Translations under genes and position numbers: made by a program
DNA from: Arthrobacter sp. NEB 688
GTDB taxonomy: Bacteria > Actinomycetota > Actinomycetes > Actinomycetales > Dermatophilaceae
Reading direction: 5' to 3'
Length of the DNA: 64,000 bases
Assembly: GCF_013201035.1 (NCBI RefSeq)
Contig: NZ_CP053707.1
Span: 124,001 to 188,000 of the forward strand
Part shown: positions 42,908 through 50,702 of the stretch, piece by piece
Position numbering within the stretch: the first letter of the stretch is position 1
Layout: each line of letters begins with the position of its first letter
Notes under the pieces: generated by a model
What the model saw: only the letters and a program-made list of their open reading frames with translations
Databases searched by the model: none
What the model was told of the DNA's origin: nothing

Positions 42908-43909
42908 TCAGCGGTCCGGGTGGATGACCGCCTTGACCGAGTCGGTGACGCGCGAGCCGAGCGTCAGGGCGTCGGCGGTCTCGGCGAGCGGGAAGTGGTG
43001 CGTCACGAGGGAGTCGACCTTCACGCGACCCGACGCGACGAGCGAGATCGCCAGCGGCCACGTGTGGTTGTAACGGTTGACGAGGCTGATCGTCAGCTCG
43101 TTGACGTTGAGCTGCGAGAGCGGCAGCCCGACGAGCTCCTCCTTGGGCATCCCGATCATCGCCGCCCGACCCGCCGGCCGCAGCCGCCGCAGGCCCTGTG
43201 CGAGAACGCCCTTCGCGCCCGAGCACTCGAGCAGGACGTCGAAGTCCTGCCCGCCCGTCCCGTCGTCGACCGTCAGGCCGAGGTCGCGCGCCATCTTCTG
43301 CCGGAACTCGCTGGGGTCGGTCACGGCCACCGACCGCGCGCCGAAGGCCAGCGCCACCGCGCCGGCCAGCAGCCCGACCGGCCCGGCGCCGGTGACGAGC
43401 ACGTCGTCCCCGGGCCGGAGCCCGGCGCGCGTGCAGCCCCAGATGCCGACCGAGAGGGGCTCGACGAGCGCGCCCTCCTCGTAGGTCATCGAGGCCGGGA
43501 TGCGGTGCAGGTTGCGGGCGTCGATGACCATCGTCTCCATGAGCGCCCCGTCGTACGGCGGCGTCGCGAGGAAGACGAGGTCGGGGCAGAGGTGGTAGCG
43601 CCCGGCCATGCACTCGTCGCACTGGCGGCAGGGGGTGCCGGGCTCGATGGCCACGCGGTCCCCGACGTCGACGCCGGTCACCTCCGCTCCCACCGAGAGC
43701 ACCTGGCCGGCGGCCTCGTGGCCGAGGACGATCGGCCCGTCGACCACCCAGTCGCCGATCCGGCCGACGGTGAAGTAGGCGGTGTCCGACCCGCACACCC
43801 CGACCGCCCGCAGCCGGACGAGCGCCTCGTGCGGGCCCGGCTCCCGCTGGGGCCGCTCCTGCACCTCGATCCGGCCGAGCTCGGTCATCACGGCCGCACG
43901 GATCATCAT
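42908..43909 (-). CDS. Zinc-dependent polyol/alcohol dehydrogenase (sorbitol/galactitol dehydrogenase-like)
   Basis: Medium-chain dehydrogenase of 333 residues. Catalytic zinc: Cys39 (VGVCGSDTAYF) and His64-Glu65 (LGHEAAG). Structural zinc: Cys94, 97, 100 and 108. NAD site: VLVTGAGPVGLLAG. Sequence RIGDWVVDGPIVLGHE is typical of xylitol/sorbitol/threonine dehydrogenases. AGGAGG lies ahead of ATG 43909. It ends a sugar ABC operon and faces away from a LacI/FGGY-kinase unit, so it probably oxidises an imported polyol to the ketose that the kinase then phosphorylates. Confidence 0.9.
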   Translation of the reverse strand: MMIRAAVMTELGRIEVQERPQREPGPHEALVRLRAVGVCGSDTAYFTVGRIGDWVVDGPIVLGHEAAGQVLSVGAEVTGVDVGDRVAIEPGTPCRQCDECMAGRYHLCPDLVFLATPPYDGALMETMVIDARNLHRIPASMTYEEGALVEPLSVGIWGCTRAGLRPGDDVLVTGAGPVGLLAGAVALAFGARSVAVTDPSEFRQKMARDLGLTVDDGTGGQDFDVLLECSGAKGVLAQGLRRLRPAGRAAMIGMPKEELVGLPLSQLNVNELTISLVNRYNHTWPLAISLVASGRVKVDSLVTHHFPLAETADALTLGSRVTDSVKAVIHPDR

Positions 43910-43950
43910 GGTCTCCTCCTGGGGCGGGTGGTCGGGGGTCACGGCGGTGC

Positions 43951-45183
43951 TCATGCGCGGCCGTGCGAGGCGCGTGTGCGCCGGGCGAGGGAGTCGATCG
44001 CCACCGCGACGGCCAGGACGAGACCGGTGATGACGAAACGGTACGACGAGTCGAGGTTGAGCAGCGTCAGGCCGTTGGCGATGGCGGCGATGACGACCGT
44101 GCCGAGCAGCGCCGACCACGCGCTGCCGCGCCCGCCGAAGAGGCTCGTGCCGCCGATGACCGCCGCCGCGATCGCGTTGAGGTTGACGTCGCCGGTGCCG
44201 CTGCTGAGGTTCGCCGACGCGAGCCGACCCGCGGCGAGGATGCCCCCGAGCGCGGCGAGGAAGGAGCAGACGGCGAAGGCGCTGAGGTAGACGCGTCGGA
44301 CCGGGATGCCCGAGCGGCGCGCGGCCTCGACGTTGCCGCCGACGGCGAGCAGCGAGCGCCCCCAGCCGGTGCGCGTGATGGCGTAGTTGAGCAGCAGCAC
44401 GAGCGCGACGAAGAAGACGACCATCCAGCCGACGCCCCGCTCGCGGTTGAGGTACCAGACGACGAACTCGAGCACGACGAGCAGCGCCACCGAGCGGACC
44501 GCCAGCACGCGCACCGAGGTCGCCGAGAGGTTGGCGCGCCGGCGGCGGACCATCGTCTCGTAGCCGCTCGCGAACACCGCGACGGGACCGATCGCCGCGA
44601 GGACGTACGCCAGCCACGGCGGCACGAACGCGACCTGGGCGAAGGTGACGAGGAAGGAGTCGAACGGCAGGTTGACCGACCCCTGGTCGCCGAGGATCGC
44701 CAGCTGGAGGCCGAGGAACGCGAGCAGCCCCGCGAGCGAGGCGACGAAGCTCGGCATCCCGAAACGGGTGAGCGCCAGGCCGTACGCGAGGCCGATGAGC
44801 GCCGCGATGCCGAGCGCCACGACGACCGCGAGCACCCAGCTCCAGTCGTGCCGCACGAAGAGCACGGCCACGATGGCGGCGGTCAGGCCGCTGACCGAGC
44901 CCACCGACAGGTCGATCTCGCCGACGAGCAGGACGCAGACGATGCCGAGCGAGATGACCCCGACGGCGGCCGAGTCGAGCATGAGGTTGACGAGGTTGCC
45001 GCTCGAGAGGAAGACCGGGTTCAGGCTCTGGAAGATGACGGCGATGATGACGAGCCCGATGACGACGGGCAGCGCCCCGAGGTCGCCGGACCGGATGTTG
45101 CGCAGGGCGGCCCTCGCGCGGCCGGCGGTCGAGGCGTCGTGGGTGATGCGCTCGTCGGCGCGGTCGAGCTGGACGGTGCTCAT
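43951..45183 (-). CDS. Sugar ABC transporter permease (RbsC/XylH/FrcC family)
   Basis: Inner-membrane channel subunit, 410 aa, about ten helices. The conserved GEIDLSVGSVSGLTAAIVA (ATPase-contact and family signature), TRFGMPSFVASLAGLL, GGNVEAARRSGI and AVIGGTSLFGGRGSAWSAL are all present. The length matches XylH-type permeases with an added helix region. Its ATG overlaps the ATPase stop (ATGA). Only one permease gene is present, so the channel is a homodimer. Confidence 0.92.
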   Translation of the reverse strand: MSTVQLDRADERITHDASTAGRARAALRNIRSGDLGALPVVIGLVIIAVIFQSLNPVFLSSGNLVNLMLDSAAVGVISLGIVCVLLVGEIDLSVGSVSGLTAAIVAVLFVRHDWSWVLAVVVALGIAALIGLAYGLALTRFGMPSFVASLAGLLAFLGLQLAILGDQGSVNLPFDSFLVTFAQVAFVPPWLAYVLAAIGPVAVFASGYETMVRRRRANLSATSVRVLAVRSVALLVVLEFVVWYLNRERGVGWMVVFFVALVLLLNYAITRTGWGRSLLAVGGNVEAARRSGIPVRRVYLSAFAVCSFLAALGGILAAGRLASANLSSGTGDVNLNAIAAAVIGGTSLFGGRGSAWSALLGTVVIAAIANGLTLLNLDSSYRFVITGLVLAVAVAIDSLARRTRASHGRA

Positions 45184-46010
45184 CGCGCGACCTCCTCGCC
45201 GGCCGGGGTGGACGCATCGGTGGCGGCGGACCCGCCCCCGACCCGCTCGCGACGTCGCGTGACGACGTTGTCGGTGGCCCCGGTGATGGCGGCGATGATC
45301 GTCTCGGACGAGACCGACCGCGCGTCGAAGCTGCCGTTGTTGCGGCCGAGCCGCAGGACGACCACGCGGTCGGCGACGGCGCGGACGTCCTCCATGTTGT
45401 GGCTGATCATGATGACGCCGAGCCCTCTCTGCCGGAGCCGTTCGATGAGGTCGAGGACCTCCGCGGTCTGCGCGACCCCGAGGGCCGCGGTCGGCTCGTC
45501 GAGGATGATGACCTGCGGGTCGCCGAGCAGCGAGCGCGCGATGGCGACGGTCTGGCGCTGGCCGCCGGAGAGCGACGCGATGGGGATGCGGACGGTCGGG
45601 ATCTTCGCCGAGAGCTGCTGGAGCAGCTCCCAGGAGCGGACCTCCATCGACACCTCGTCCAGGCGCATCCGCCCGCGCTCCTGCCCGAGGAAGAGGTTGC
45701 CGACGACGTCGAGGTTCTCGCAGAGGGCGAGGTCCTGGAACACCGTCGCGATGCCGAGGGCGATGGCGGCGGAGGGGTCGGCGACGGTGACGGGCCGGCC
45801 GTCGAACGAGATCGTCCCGGCGTCCGGCGCGTGCACGCCGGAGAGCACCTTGACGAGGGTCGACTTGCCGGCGCCGTTGTCGCCGACGAGCGCGACGACC
45901 TCGCCGCGCGCGACGTCGAGGTCGATGTCGGTCAGCGCGTTGACCGCGCCGAAGGTCTTGGTGACGCCGCGCAGGCTGAGCAGCGGCGGTGCGGTGGTGG
46001 TCGTGGTCAT
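45180..46010 (-). CDS. Sugar ABC transporter ATP-binding protein, single cassette (FrcA-like)
   Basis: A 276-residue ATPase: Walker A GDNGAGKSTLVKVL, Q-loop FQDLALCENL, signature LSGGQRQTVAIARSL, Walker B VIILDEPTAALGV, switch MISHNMEDV. Most ribose/xylose ATPases are fused doubles of about 500 residues; a single cassette is the FrcA pattern, found with fructose, mannose and polyol importers. A strong hairpin lies just upstream, after the binding-protein gene. Confidence 0.92.
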   Translation of the reverse strand: MTTTTTAPPLLSLRGVTKTFGAVNALTDIDLDVARGEVVALVGDNGAGKSTLVKVLSGVHAPDAGTISFDGRPVTVADPSAAIALGIATVFQDLALCENLDVVGNLFLGQERGRMRLDEVSMEVRSWELLQQLSAKIPTVRIPIASLSGGQRQTVAIARSLLGDPQVIILDEPTAALGVAQTAEVLDLIERLRQRGLGVIMISHNMEDVRAVADRVVVLRLGRNNGSFDARSVSSETIIAAITGATDNVVTRRRERVGGGSAATDASTPAGEEVAR

Positions 46011-46038
46011 CGAGGTCCTCCGATGGTCGGCCGGCCGG

Positions 46039-46065
46039 CCGCCGGGGCGGGGTGCGCCCCGGCGG
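46039..46065 (-). terminator. Intra-operon hairpin between the binding protein and the ATPase
   Basis: Eleven-bp perfect stem CCGCCGGGGCG with a five-base loop, 11 bp after the binding-protein stop. In sugar ABC operons such a structure commonly stabilises the upstream mRNA or stops part of transcription, giving more binding protein than membrane parts. Confidence 0.7.
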
Positions 46066-46075
46066 CGGTCGGGGC

Positions 46076-47170
46076 TCAGGAGATGCCGAGCTTCTGGCAG
46101 GCGGCGGCGTACTCGGAGGTGCACAGCTCCGAGGCCGGGGTGATCTGCTTGTCGACGATCTCGGCCTTGAGGTTCTCGGCGGTGACGAGCGTCGGGTCGT
46201 AGAGCTTGGACGGCGAGCCGAAGAGGTCGCCGGTCGTCTCGGGAGCCTCGTTGTTCAGCAGCTTGACGGCCACCTCGGCCGCGGCGCCGCCGACGATCTC
46301 GCTCGGCTTGCTGATGGTGTTCCACTGGTCGCCGGCGATGACGAGCTGCAGGCCCGCGACCGTCGCGTCGTTGCCGCTGACCGGCGGGTTGGGGTTGACG
46401 CCGGCCGCCTTGAACGCGGCGATCGAGCCGCCCGCCGTGCCGTCGTTGGCCGCGACGACGCCGATGATCTTGTCGCCGAAGCGCGAGATCTGGCCGCTGA
46501 CGAACTTCTGGGCGTTCTCGGGCTTCCACTCGATCGTGTCGTACTCGGCGAGGATCGGGATGCCGCTGCTGTCGACCGCGGAGTGCACGCCCTTCTTGAT
46601 CAGGCCGGCGGCGGCGTCGGTCGGCGAGCCGTTGACGACGAGGAGGCCGGAGCCGGCCGGGACCGGGCTCTCCTTGACCTTCTCGAGGAGCGAGGTCGCG
46701 ATCGCGTTGCCGATCTTCTCGTTGTCGAACGAGACGTAGAAGTCGACCTTGATGTCGGGGATCGGGCGGTCGTAGGCGATGACCTTGACGCCCTTGGAGT
46801 GCGCGGCGTTGACGAGCGACGCGGCGGCCGCGGAGTCGACGGGGTCGAGGACGATGACCTTGGCCCCCTGGGCCAGCGCCGAGTTGAACTGCTGCTGCTG
46901 CTTGTCCGCGCTGCCGTCGGCGTTGTTGTAGAGCGGCTGGCAGGAGGGGCACAGCTCCTTGAGCCGCTTCTCGAACCCGGGACGGTCGTGCAGCTCGTAC
47001 CGGGTGGATCCGGTGTCGGGCATGAGGAAGGCGACCTTGGCCCCGTCCCCGCCGCCTCCCCCGGACGACGACCCCGCCCCGCTGTCACCGGACCCGCAGG
47101 CCGCCACGAGCAGGGTCGACAGGCCGGCTCCGGCCAGCACCACGCCTCGGATGATCCGACCACGCGCCAT
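46076..47170 (-). CDS. Sugar-binding lipoprotein of the ABC importer (periplasmic-binding protein type 1)
   Basis: A 364-residue lipoprotein: signal with lipobox VAACGS (Cys at about residue 24), then a Ser/Gly spacer. The binding fold includes KVAFLMPDTGSTRYELHD, NNADGSADKQQQQFNSAL, VIVLDPVDSAAAASLVNAA, VIAYDRPIPD and VVAANDGTAGG, the pattern of XylF/ChvE-like proteins. GAGGAG precedes the ATG at 47168-47170. It leads the operon and is divergent from LacI. D-xylose, another pentose or a polyol are the likely ligands. Confidence 0.92.
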   Translation of the reverse strand: MARGRIIRGVVLAGAGLSTLLVAACGSGDSGAGSSSGGGGGDGAKVAFLMPDTGSTRYELHDRPGFEKRLKELCPSCQPLYNNADGSADKQQQQFNSALAQGAKVIVLDPVDSAAAASLVNAAHSKGVKVIAYDRPIPDIKVDFYVSFDNEKIGNAIATSLLEKVKESPVPAGSGLLVVNGSPTDAAAGLIKKGVHSAVDSSGIPILAEYDTIEWKPENAQKFVSGQISRFGDKIIGVVAANDGTAGGSIAAFKAAGVNPNPPVSGNDATVAGLQLVIAGDQWNTISKPSEIVGGAAAEVAVKLLNNEAPETTGDLFGSPSKLYDPTLVTAENLKAEIVDKQITPASELCTSEYAAACQKLGIS

Positions 47171-47194
47171 TGCGTTCTCCTCTTCGCTGAGGTG

Positions 47195-47253
47195 CTTGAA
47201 TCGTTTCAAGCGGATGCGGACGATGGTAGGGTCCGTTTCTGAAACGTGTCAAG
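47195..47253. promoter_or_regulatory. Two LacI-type operators in the divergent sugar promoter
   Basis: CTTGAA-TCGT-TTCAAG (47195-47210) and CTGAAACGTGTCAAG (47239-47253). Both fit the TTGAAACG-type palindromes bound by LacI-family sugar repressors, and their centres are about 43 bp apart, suitable for looping or for separate control of the two directions. Confidence 0.75.
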
Positions 47254-47277
47254 GATCACGGTCAGGAGCAGTCGAGG

Positions 47278-48306
47278 GTGACGACGCGACGAGTGGGCCT
47301 CAAGGACGTGGCCCGGGCGGCCGGGGTGTCGGTCGGCACGGTCTCGCACGTGCTCAACCACCCCGAGCGGGTCAGCGAGCCGCGCCGCGAGGCCGTCCAG
47401 GCGGCCATCGAGCGGCTCGGGTTCGTCCGCGACGAGTCCGCGCGCCAGCTGCGCGCCGGCTACTCCAGCACCGTCGGCCTGCTCCTCCTCGACGCCTGGA
47501 ACCCCGCCTTCGCCGAGATGGCCCGCGGGGTCGAGGACGCCGCAGCCGATGCGGGCATGACCCTCCTCATGGCCAACAGCGCCCGTAGCCTCGAGCGCGA
47601 GAAAGCTTCTCTCACAGTGTTCTCCGAGCACCGAGTGGCCGGCGCGATCGTCGTCCCGCACGACCCGCTCTCGGCCGAGCTGCACCGCGTCCGCGCCGGC
47701 GGCGTCCCCCTCGTCGTCCTCGACCGGATGGACCCGCGCGAGGGGGCCGTGAGCGTCGGCGTCGACGACACCCTCGGCGGCCGGCTCGCCGCCGAGCACC
47801 TCCTCGGCCTCGGGCACCGGGCCGTCGCGTTCGCCGGCGACCCCTCGCTCGCCATCCCCGTCCGCGACCGCCACGACGGCGTGAGCGAGGTCGTCGCCGG
47901 CGCCGGGGCCACCCTCGTCGACCTGCCGTGCGCGCTGTCGGTCGAGGGGGGTCGCGAGGTCGGCGCCGCGCTCGCCGCGATGCCCCCCGCCGAGCGCCCC
48001 GGCGCGGTCGCCTGCGCCGTCGACGTCGTCGCGGTCGGCATCCTCCAGGAGCTGCAGCGGCACGGCATCCGCGTGCCCGAGGACGTCTCGGTCGTCGGCT
48101 ACGACGACATCCCGCTCGCCGCCCAGCTCGCGGTGCCGCTGACCACCGTCGCCCGCCCGCACCACGCGATGGGCGTCGCGGCGTTCACCCTGCTCCTCGC
48201 CGTCGTCCGCGGCGAGACCCCGCACGAGCCGCACCGCCTCTTCGCCCCCGCCCTCGTGGTCCGGGGCTCGAGCGGGCCGCCCGCACCGACCGACGGGAGC
48301 ACCTGA
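47278..48306 (+). CDS. LacI-family transcriptional regulator
   Basis: A 342-residue repressor. The N-terminal LacI helix-turn-helix and hinge read VGLKDVARAAGVSVGTVSHV and LNHPERVSEPRREAVQAAIE. The ligand domain includes TVGLLLLDAWNPAFAEMARG, VLDRMDPREGAVSVGVDD and VVGYDDIPLAAQLAVPLTTV. It starts at a GTG nine bases after CAGGAG. It is divergent from the sugar importer, whose promoter holds two matching operators, and its stop is one base from the FGGY kinase, so it regulates the entire island including itself. Confidence 0.94.
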   Translation: MTTRRVGLKDVARAAGVSVGTVSHVLNHPERVSEPRREAVQAAIERLGFVRDESARQLRAGYSSTVGLLLLDAWNPAFAEMARGVEDAAADAGMTLLMANSARSLEREKASLTVFSEHRVAGAIVVPHDPLSAELHRVRAGGVPLVVLDRMDPREGAVSVGVDDTLGGRLAAEHLLGLGHRAVAFAGDPSLAIPVRDRHDGVSEVVAGAGATLVDLPCALSVEGGREVGAALAAMPPAERPGAVACAVDVVAVGILQELQRHGIRVPEDVSVVGYDDIPLAAQLAVPLTTVARPHHAMGVAAFTLLLAVVRGETPHEPHRLFAPALVVRGSSGPPAPTDGST

Positions 48307-48307
48307 C

Positions 48308-49801
48308 GTGAGCGAGCTGGTCCTCGGGATCGACATCGGCACCGGCAGCACGAAGGGCGTGCTCGCCACCCCCGACGGCACGGTCGTCGCCACCGCCGTC
48401 CGCGCCCACGAGGGGGCGATGGTCATGCCGCGCCCGGACCGCGCCGAGATGGACGCCGAGGCGGTGTGGTGGGCCGACGTCGTGGCCGTCTGCCGCGAGC
48501 TCGTCGACCCCTCGCGCCCCGTCGCCGCGGTGTGCGTCAGCGGGCTCGGGCCCTGCCTCCTGCTGACCACCGCCGACGGCACGCCGGTCCGGCCCGCGAT
48601 CCTCTACGGCATCGACGGCCGGGCGACCCGCGAGATCGCCGAGCTCGACGAGCGGTTCGGTGCCGACGCCGTCCTGCGGCGTTGCGGCACACCGCTGACG
48701 ACGCAGGCCGTCGGCCCCAAGGCGCTGTGGGTGCAGCGCCACGAGCCCGACGCGTGGGCGCGGGCCGAGCGGTGGTTCAGCGCCGGCTCGTACGCCGCGT
48801 TCCGCCTGAGCGGCGAGTACGTCCTCGACCACCACACGGCGAGCCAGTCGGTGCCGCTCTACGACCTGGAGGCCGCCGACTGGGCGCACGACTGGTACGA
48901 CGACGTGATGGCCGGGCTGCCCGCACCCACCCTCGCGTGGTCGGGCGAGGTCGTCGGCGCGGTCACCGCAGCGGCCGCCGACGAGACCGGGCTGCGCGTC
49001 GGCACCCCCGTCTGTGCCGGCACGGTCGACGCCTGGGCCGAGGCCTACGGCGCGGGCGTGCGCGCCCCGGGCGACCTCATGCTCATGTACGGCTCGACGA
49101 TGTTCTTCGTCCAGGAGCTGCGCTCCCCCGCCCCGCACCCGCAGCTGTGGAACACCCGCGGGGTCCAGCCGGCCGGCTTCTCGCTCGCCGCGGGGATGTC
49201 GACCTCCGGCAGCCTCACGACGTGGCTGCGCGACCTCGTCGGGGGCGTGCCGTTCGACGACCTCGTGCGCGAGGCGGCCGCCGTCCCGCCGGGCAGCGAC
49301 GGGCTGCTCCTCCTGCCCTACCTCGCCGGCGAGCGGACGCCGATCTTCGACACCCGCGCCCGCGGCGTCGTCGTCGGGCTGACGCTGCGCCACCGCCGCG
49401 GGCACCTGTTCCGCGCCGCGTACGAGGGCATCGCGTTCGGCATCCGCCAGATCCTCGAGCTGCTGGACTCCCCCGAGAACCCCGTCGAGCGGCTCGTCGC
49501 CGTGGGCGGCGGCACGCAGGGCGGCCTCTGGACGCAGGTCGTCAGCGACGTCGCCGGACGGCCGCAGCACCTGCCGCGGCAGACCATCGGGGCGGCCTAC
49601 GGCGACGCGCTGATGGCGGCCCAGGGCGCGGGACTCGTGGCCGCGGACGCCGACTGGGCCTCCCTCGACCGGGTCGTCGAGCCCGACCCGCGCCACCGCG
49701 GGCTCTACGACGAGCTGTACGCGGCGTACACCTCGCTGCACCCCGCGACCCGGGAGCACCAGCACCTGCTGGCCGACCTCCAGTCGGGCACCGACGGCTG
49801 A
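48308..49801 (+). CDS. FGGY-family carbohydrate kinase (xylulokinase-like)
   Basis: A 497-residue sugar kinase. ATPase loops are GIDIGTGSTKGVLAT at the N-terminus and GGGTQGGLWTQVVSD near the C-terminus; the FGGY signature region reads GLLLLPYLAGERTPIFDTRA. ASQSVPLYDL and AGTVDAWAEAYG are substrate-side segments. Pentulose or related ketose phosphorylation fits the adjoining zinc polyol dehydrogenase. The gene begins one base after lacI. Exact sugar unknown (D-xylulose, ribulose and erythrulose are candidates). Confidence 0.92.
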   Translation: MSELVLGIDIGTGSTKGVLATPDGTVVATAVRAHEGAMVMPRPDRAEMDAEAVWWADVVAVCRELVDPSRPVAAVCVSGLGPCLLLTTADGTPVRPAILYGIDGRATREIAELDERFGADAVLRRCGTPLTTQAVGPKALWVQRHEPDAWARAERWFSAGSYAAFRLSGEYVLDHHTASQSVPLYDLEAADWAHDWYDDVMAGLPAPTLAWSGEVVGAVTAAAADETGLRVGTPVCAGTVDAWAEAYGAGVRAPGDLMLMYGSTMFFVQELRSPAPHPQLWNTRGVQPAGFSLAAGMSTSGSLTTWLRDLVGGVPFDDLVREAAAVPPGSDGLLLLPYLAGERTPIFDTRARGVVVGLTLRHRRGHLFRAAYEGIAFGIRQILELLDSPENPVERLVAVGGGTQGGLWTQVVSDVAGRPQHLPRQTIGAAYGDALMAAQGAGLVAADADWASLDRVVEPDPRHRGLYDELYAAYTSLHPATREHQHLLADLQSGTDG

Positions 49802-49825
49802 CGCGGCGGGGCCCCGACGCCGCGC

Positions 49826-49875
49826 GGGTCGAGGTGAAGGAAGACCGCCAGAGGGTCGGGTTCCACCTCGAACCC
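49826..49875. repeat. Family B palindrome, copy 3
   Basis: GGGTCGAGGTGAA ... TTCCACCTCGAACCC with an inner GACC/GGTC pair. Fifty bp, same length and order as the copies at 42028 and 42092. It starts 25 bp after the FGGY kinase stop. Confidence 0.85.
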
Positions 49876-49910
49876 CGGTCGGGCCGAAGGGCTGCGGGTG
49901 AGGGGTGGGC

Positions 49911-49994
49911 GACGACGGTGCCGGTCGTGCAACCGACCGGCGCTGCGGCCGGGGGGTGGTTCAGCACCCCCGGCCGTCGGCCGGCGCCGTCGTC
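49911..49994. repeat. 84-bp nested palindrome
   Basis: An outer stem (GACGACGG-T-GCCGG against CCGGC-G-CCGTCGTC) encloses an inner near-perfect stem CGGCCGGGGG...CACCCCCGGCCG (about 49946-49978). It lies between the family B copy and the hairpin array, and there is no ORF with a coding-like pattern across it. Confidence 0.7.
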
Positions 49995-50039
49995 TCGTGC
50001 CCTCTCGTCGCGGGAGGCGACTCGTGGCACCACCCGCAG

Positions 50040-50702
50040 CCCGCCCCGGGGGACCGGCCCCGCGGAGGGGGGGTGTGGGGCCGGAGCCCCGAGGCATGAC
50101 TCGATCCTCCTCCGCGACAGGCCCGTCCGACAGGTGCGGACGGCTCGACCGTCGTGATGCATCGGCCCCAGGCGCGACGACGGACCCGGGTGCGGACAGC
50201 CGGAGAGCCCGGCCTCCGTGCAGGGGGAGGGAGGCCGGGCTCTCGTCGTGGGGACCTCGGGTGCCCGGCCCCGATGCAGGGGGAAGGGGGCCGGACGCCC
50301 GAGGTGGACCCGTCCCGGGGGTCTGCCCCCCGTAGGCGGAGGGGGCCGGAGCCCCGGGGCTTGCGTCCAGTCTGGCCCGGTGCCCACGCCGGCCGACAGG
50401 TGCGCCTGCCCCGATCCTGCTGATGCATCCGGGCCACGCCGGGGGCCCACCACCGCCGGTCGCCCGGACGTCGAGGAGCCCGGCCTCCGTGCAGGGGGAG
50501 GGAGGCCGGGCTCTCGACAGAGGCTCCGCCGGGCGGCCGCCCCGATGCAGGGGAAAGGGGGCGTGCGTCCGGTCCGAACCTGTCCCGGGGTCTGCCCCCT
50601 GCAGGGGAAGGAGGCCGTGGCCCCGAGGCATGACTCCAGTGTGCCGGGGTCTCGGGGGCGCCCGACAGGTGCGGACGTCCCGACCCGGGTGATGCAGTCG
50701 TA
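50040..50702 (+). repeat. Tandem array of ~270-bp units built from hairpins with G-rich loops
   Basis: Two full units and a partial third. CCGACAGGTGCG recurs at 50127, 50393 and 50662 (266 and 269 bp apart); TGCAGGGG recurs at 50219, 50275, 50490, 50546 and 50600 (first two to next two: 271 bp). Each TGCAGGGG lies in the loop of a stem, for example AGAGCCCGGCCTC paired with GAGGCCGGGCTCT (50202-50243 and again about 50474-50517). Stems differ while loops stay constant. Each unit ends with (C/G)TGATGCA. The array stops at the sensor-kinase stop codon. No plausible protein is encoded; the reading frames are low-complexity. Confidence 0.85.

Noticed and set aside
50040-50702. The array looked at first like a CRISPR locus
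   Set aside because: Repeats are long, imperfect and palindromic, the spacing is irregular (54-271 bp), there are no uniform spacers, and no cas gene is nearby.
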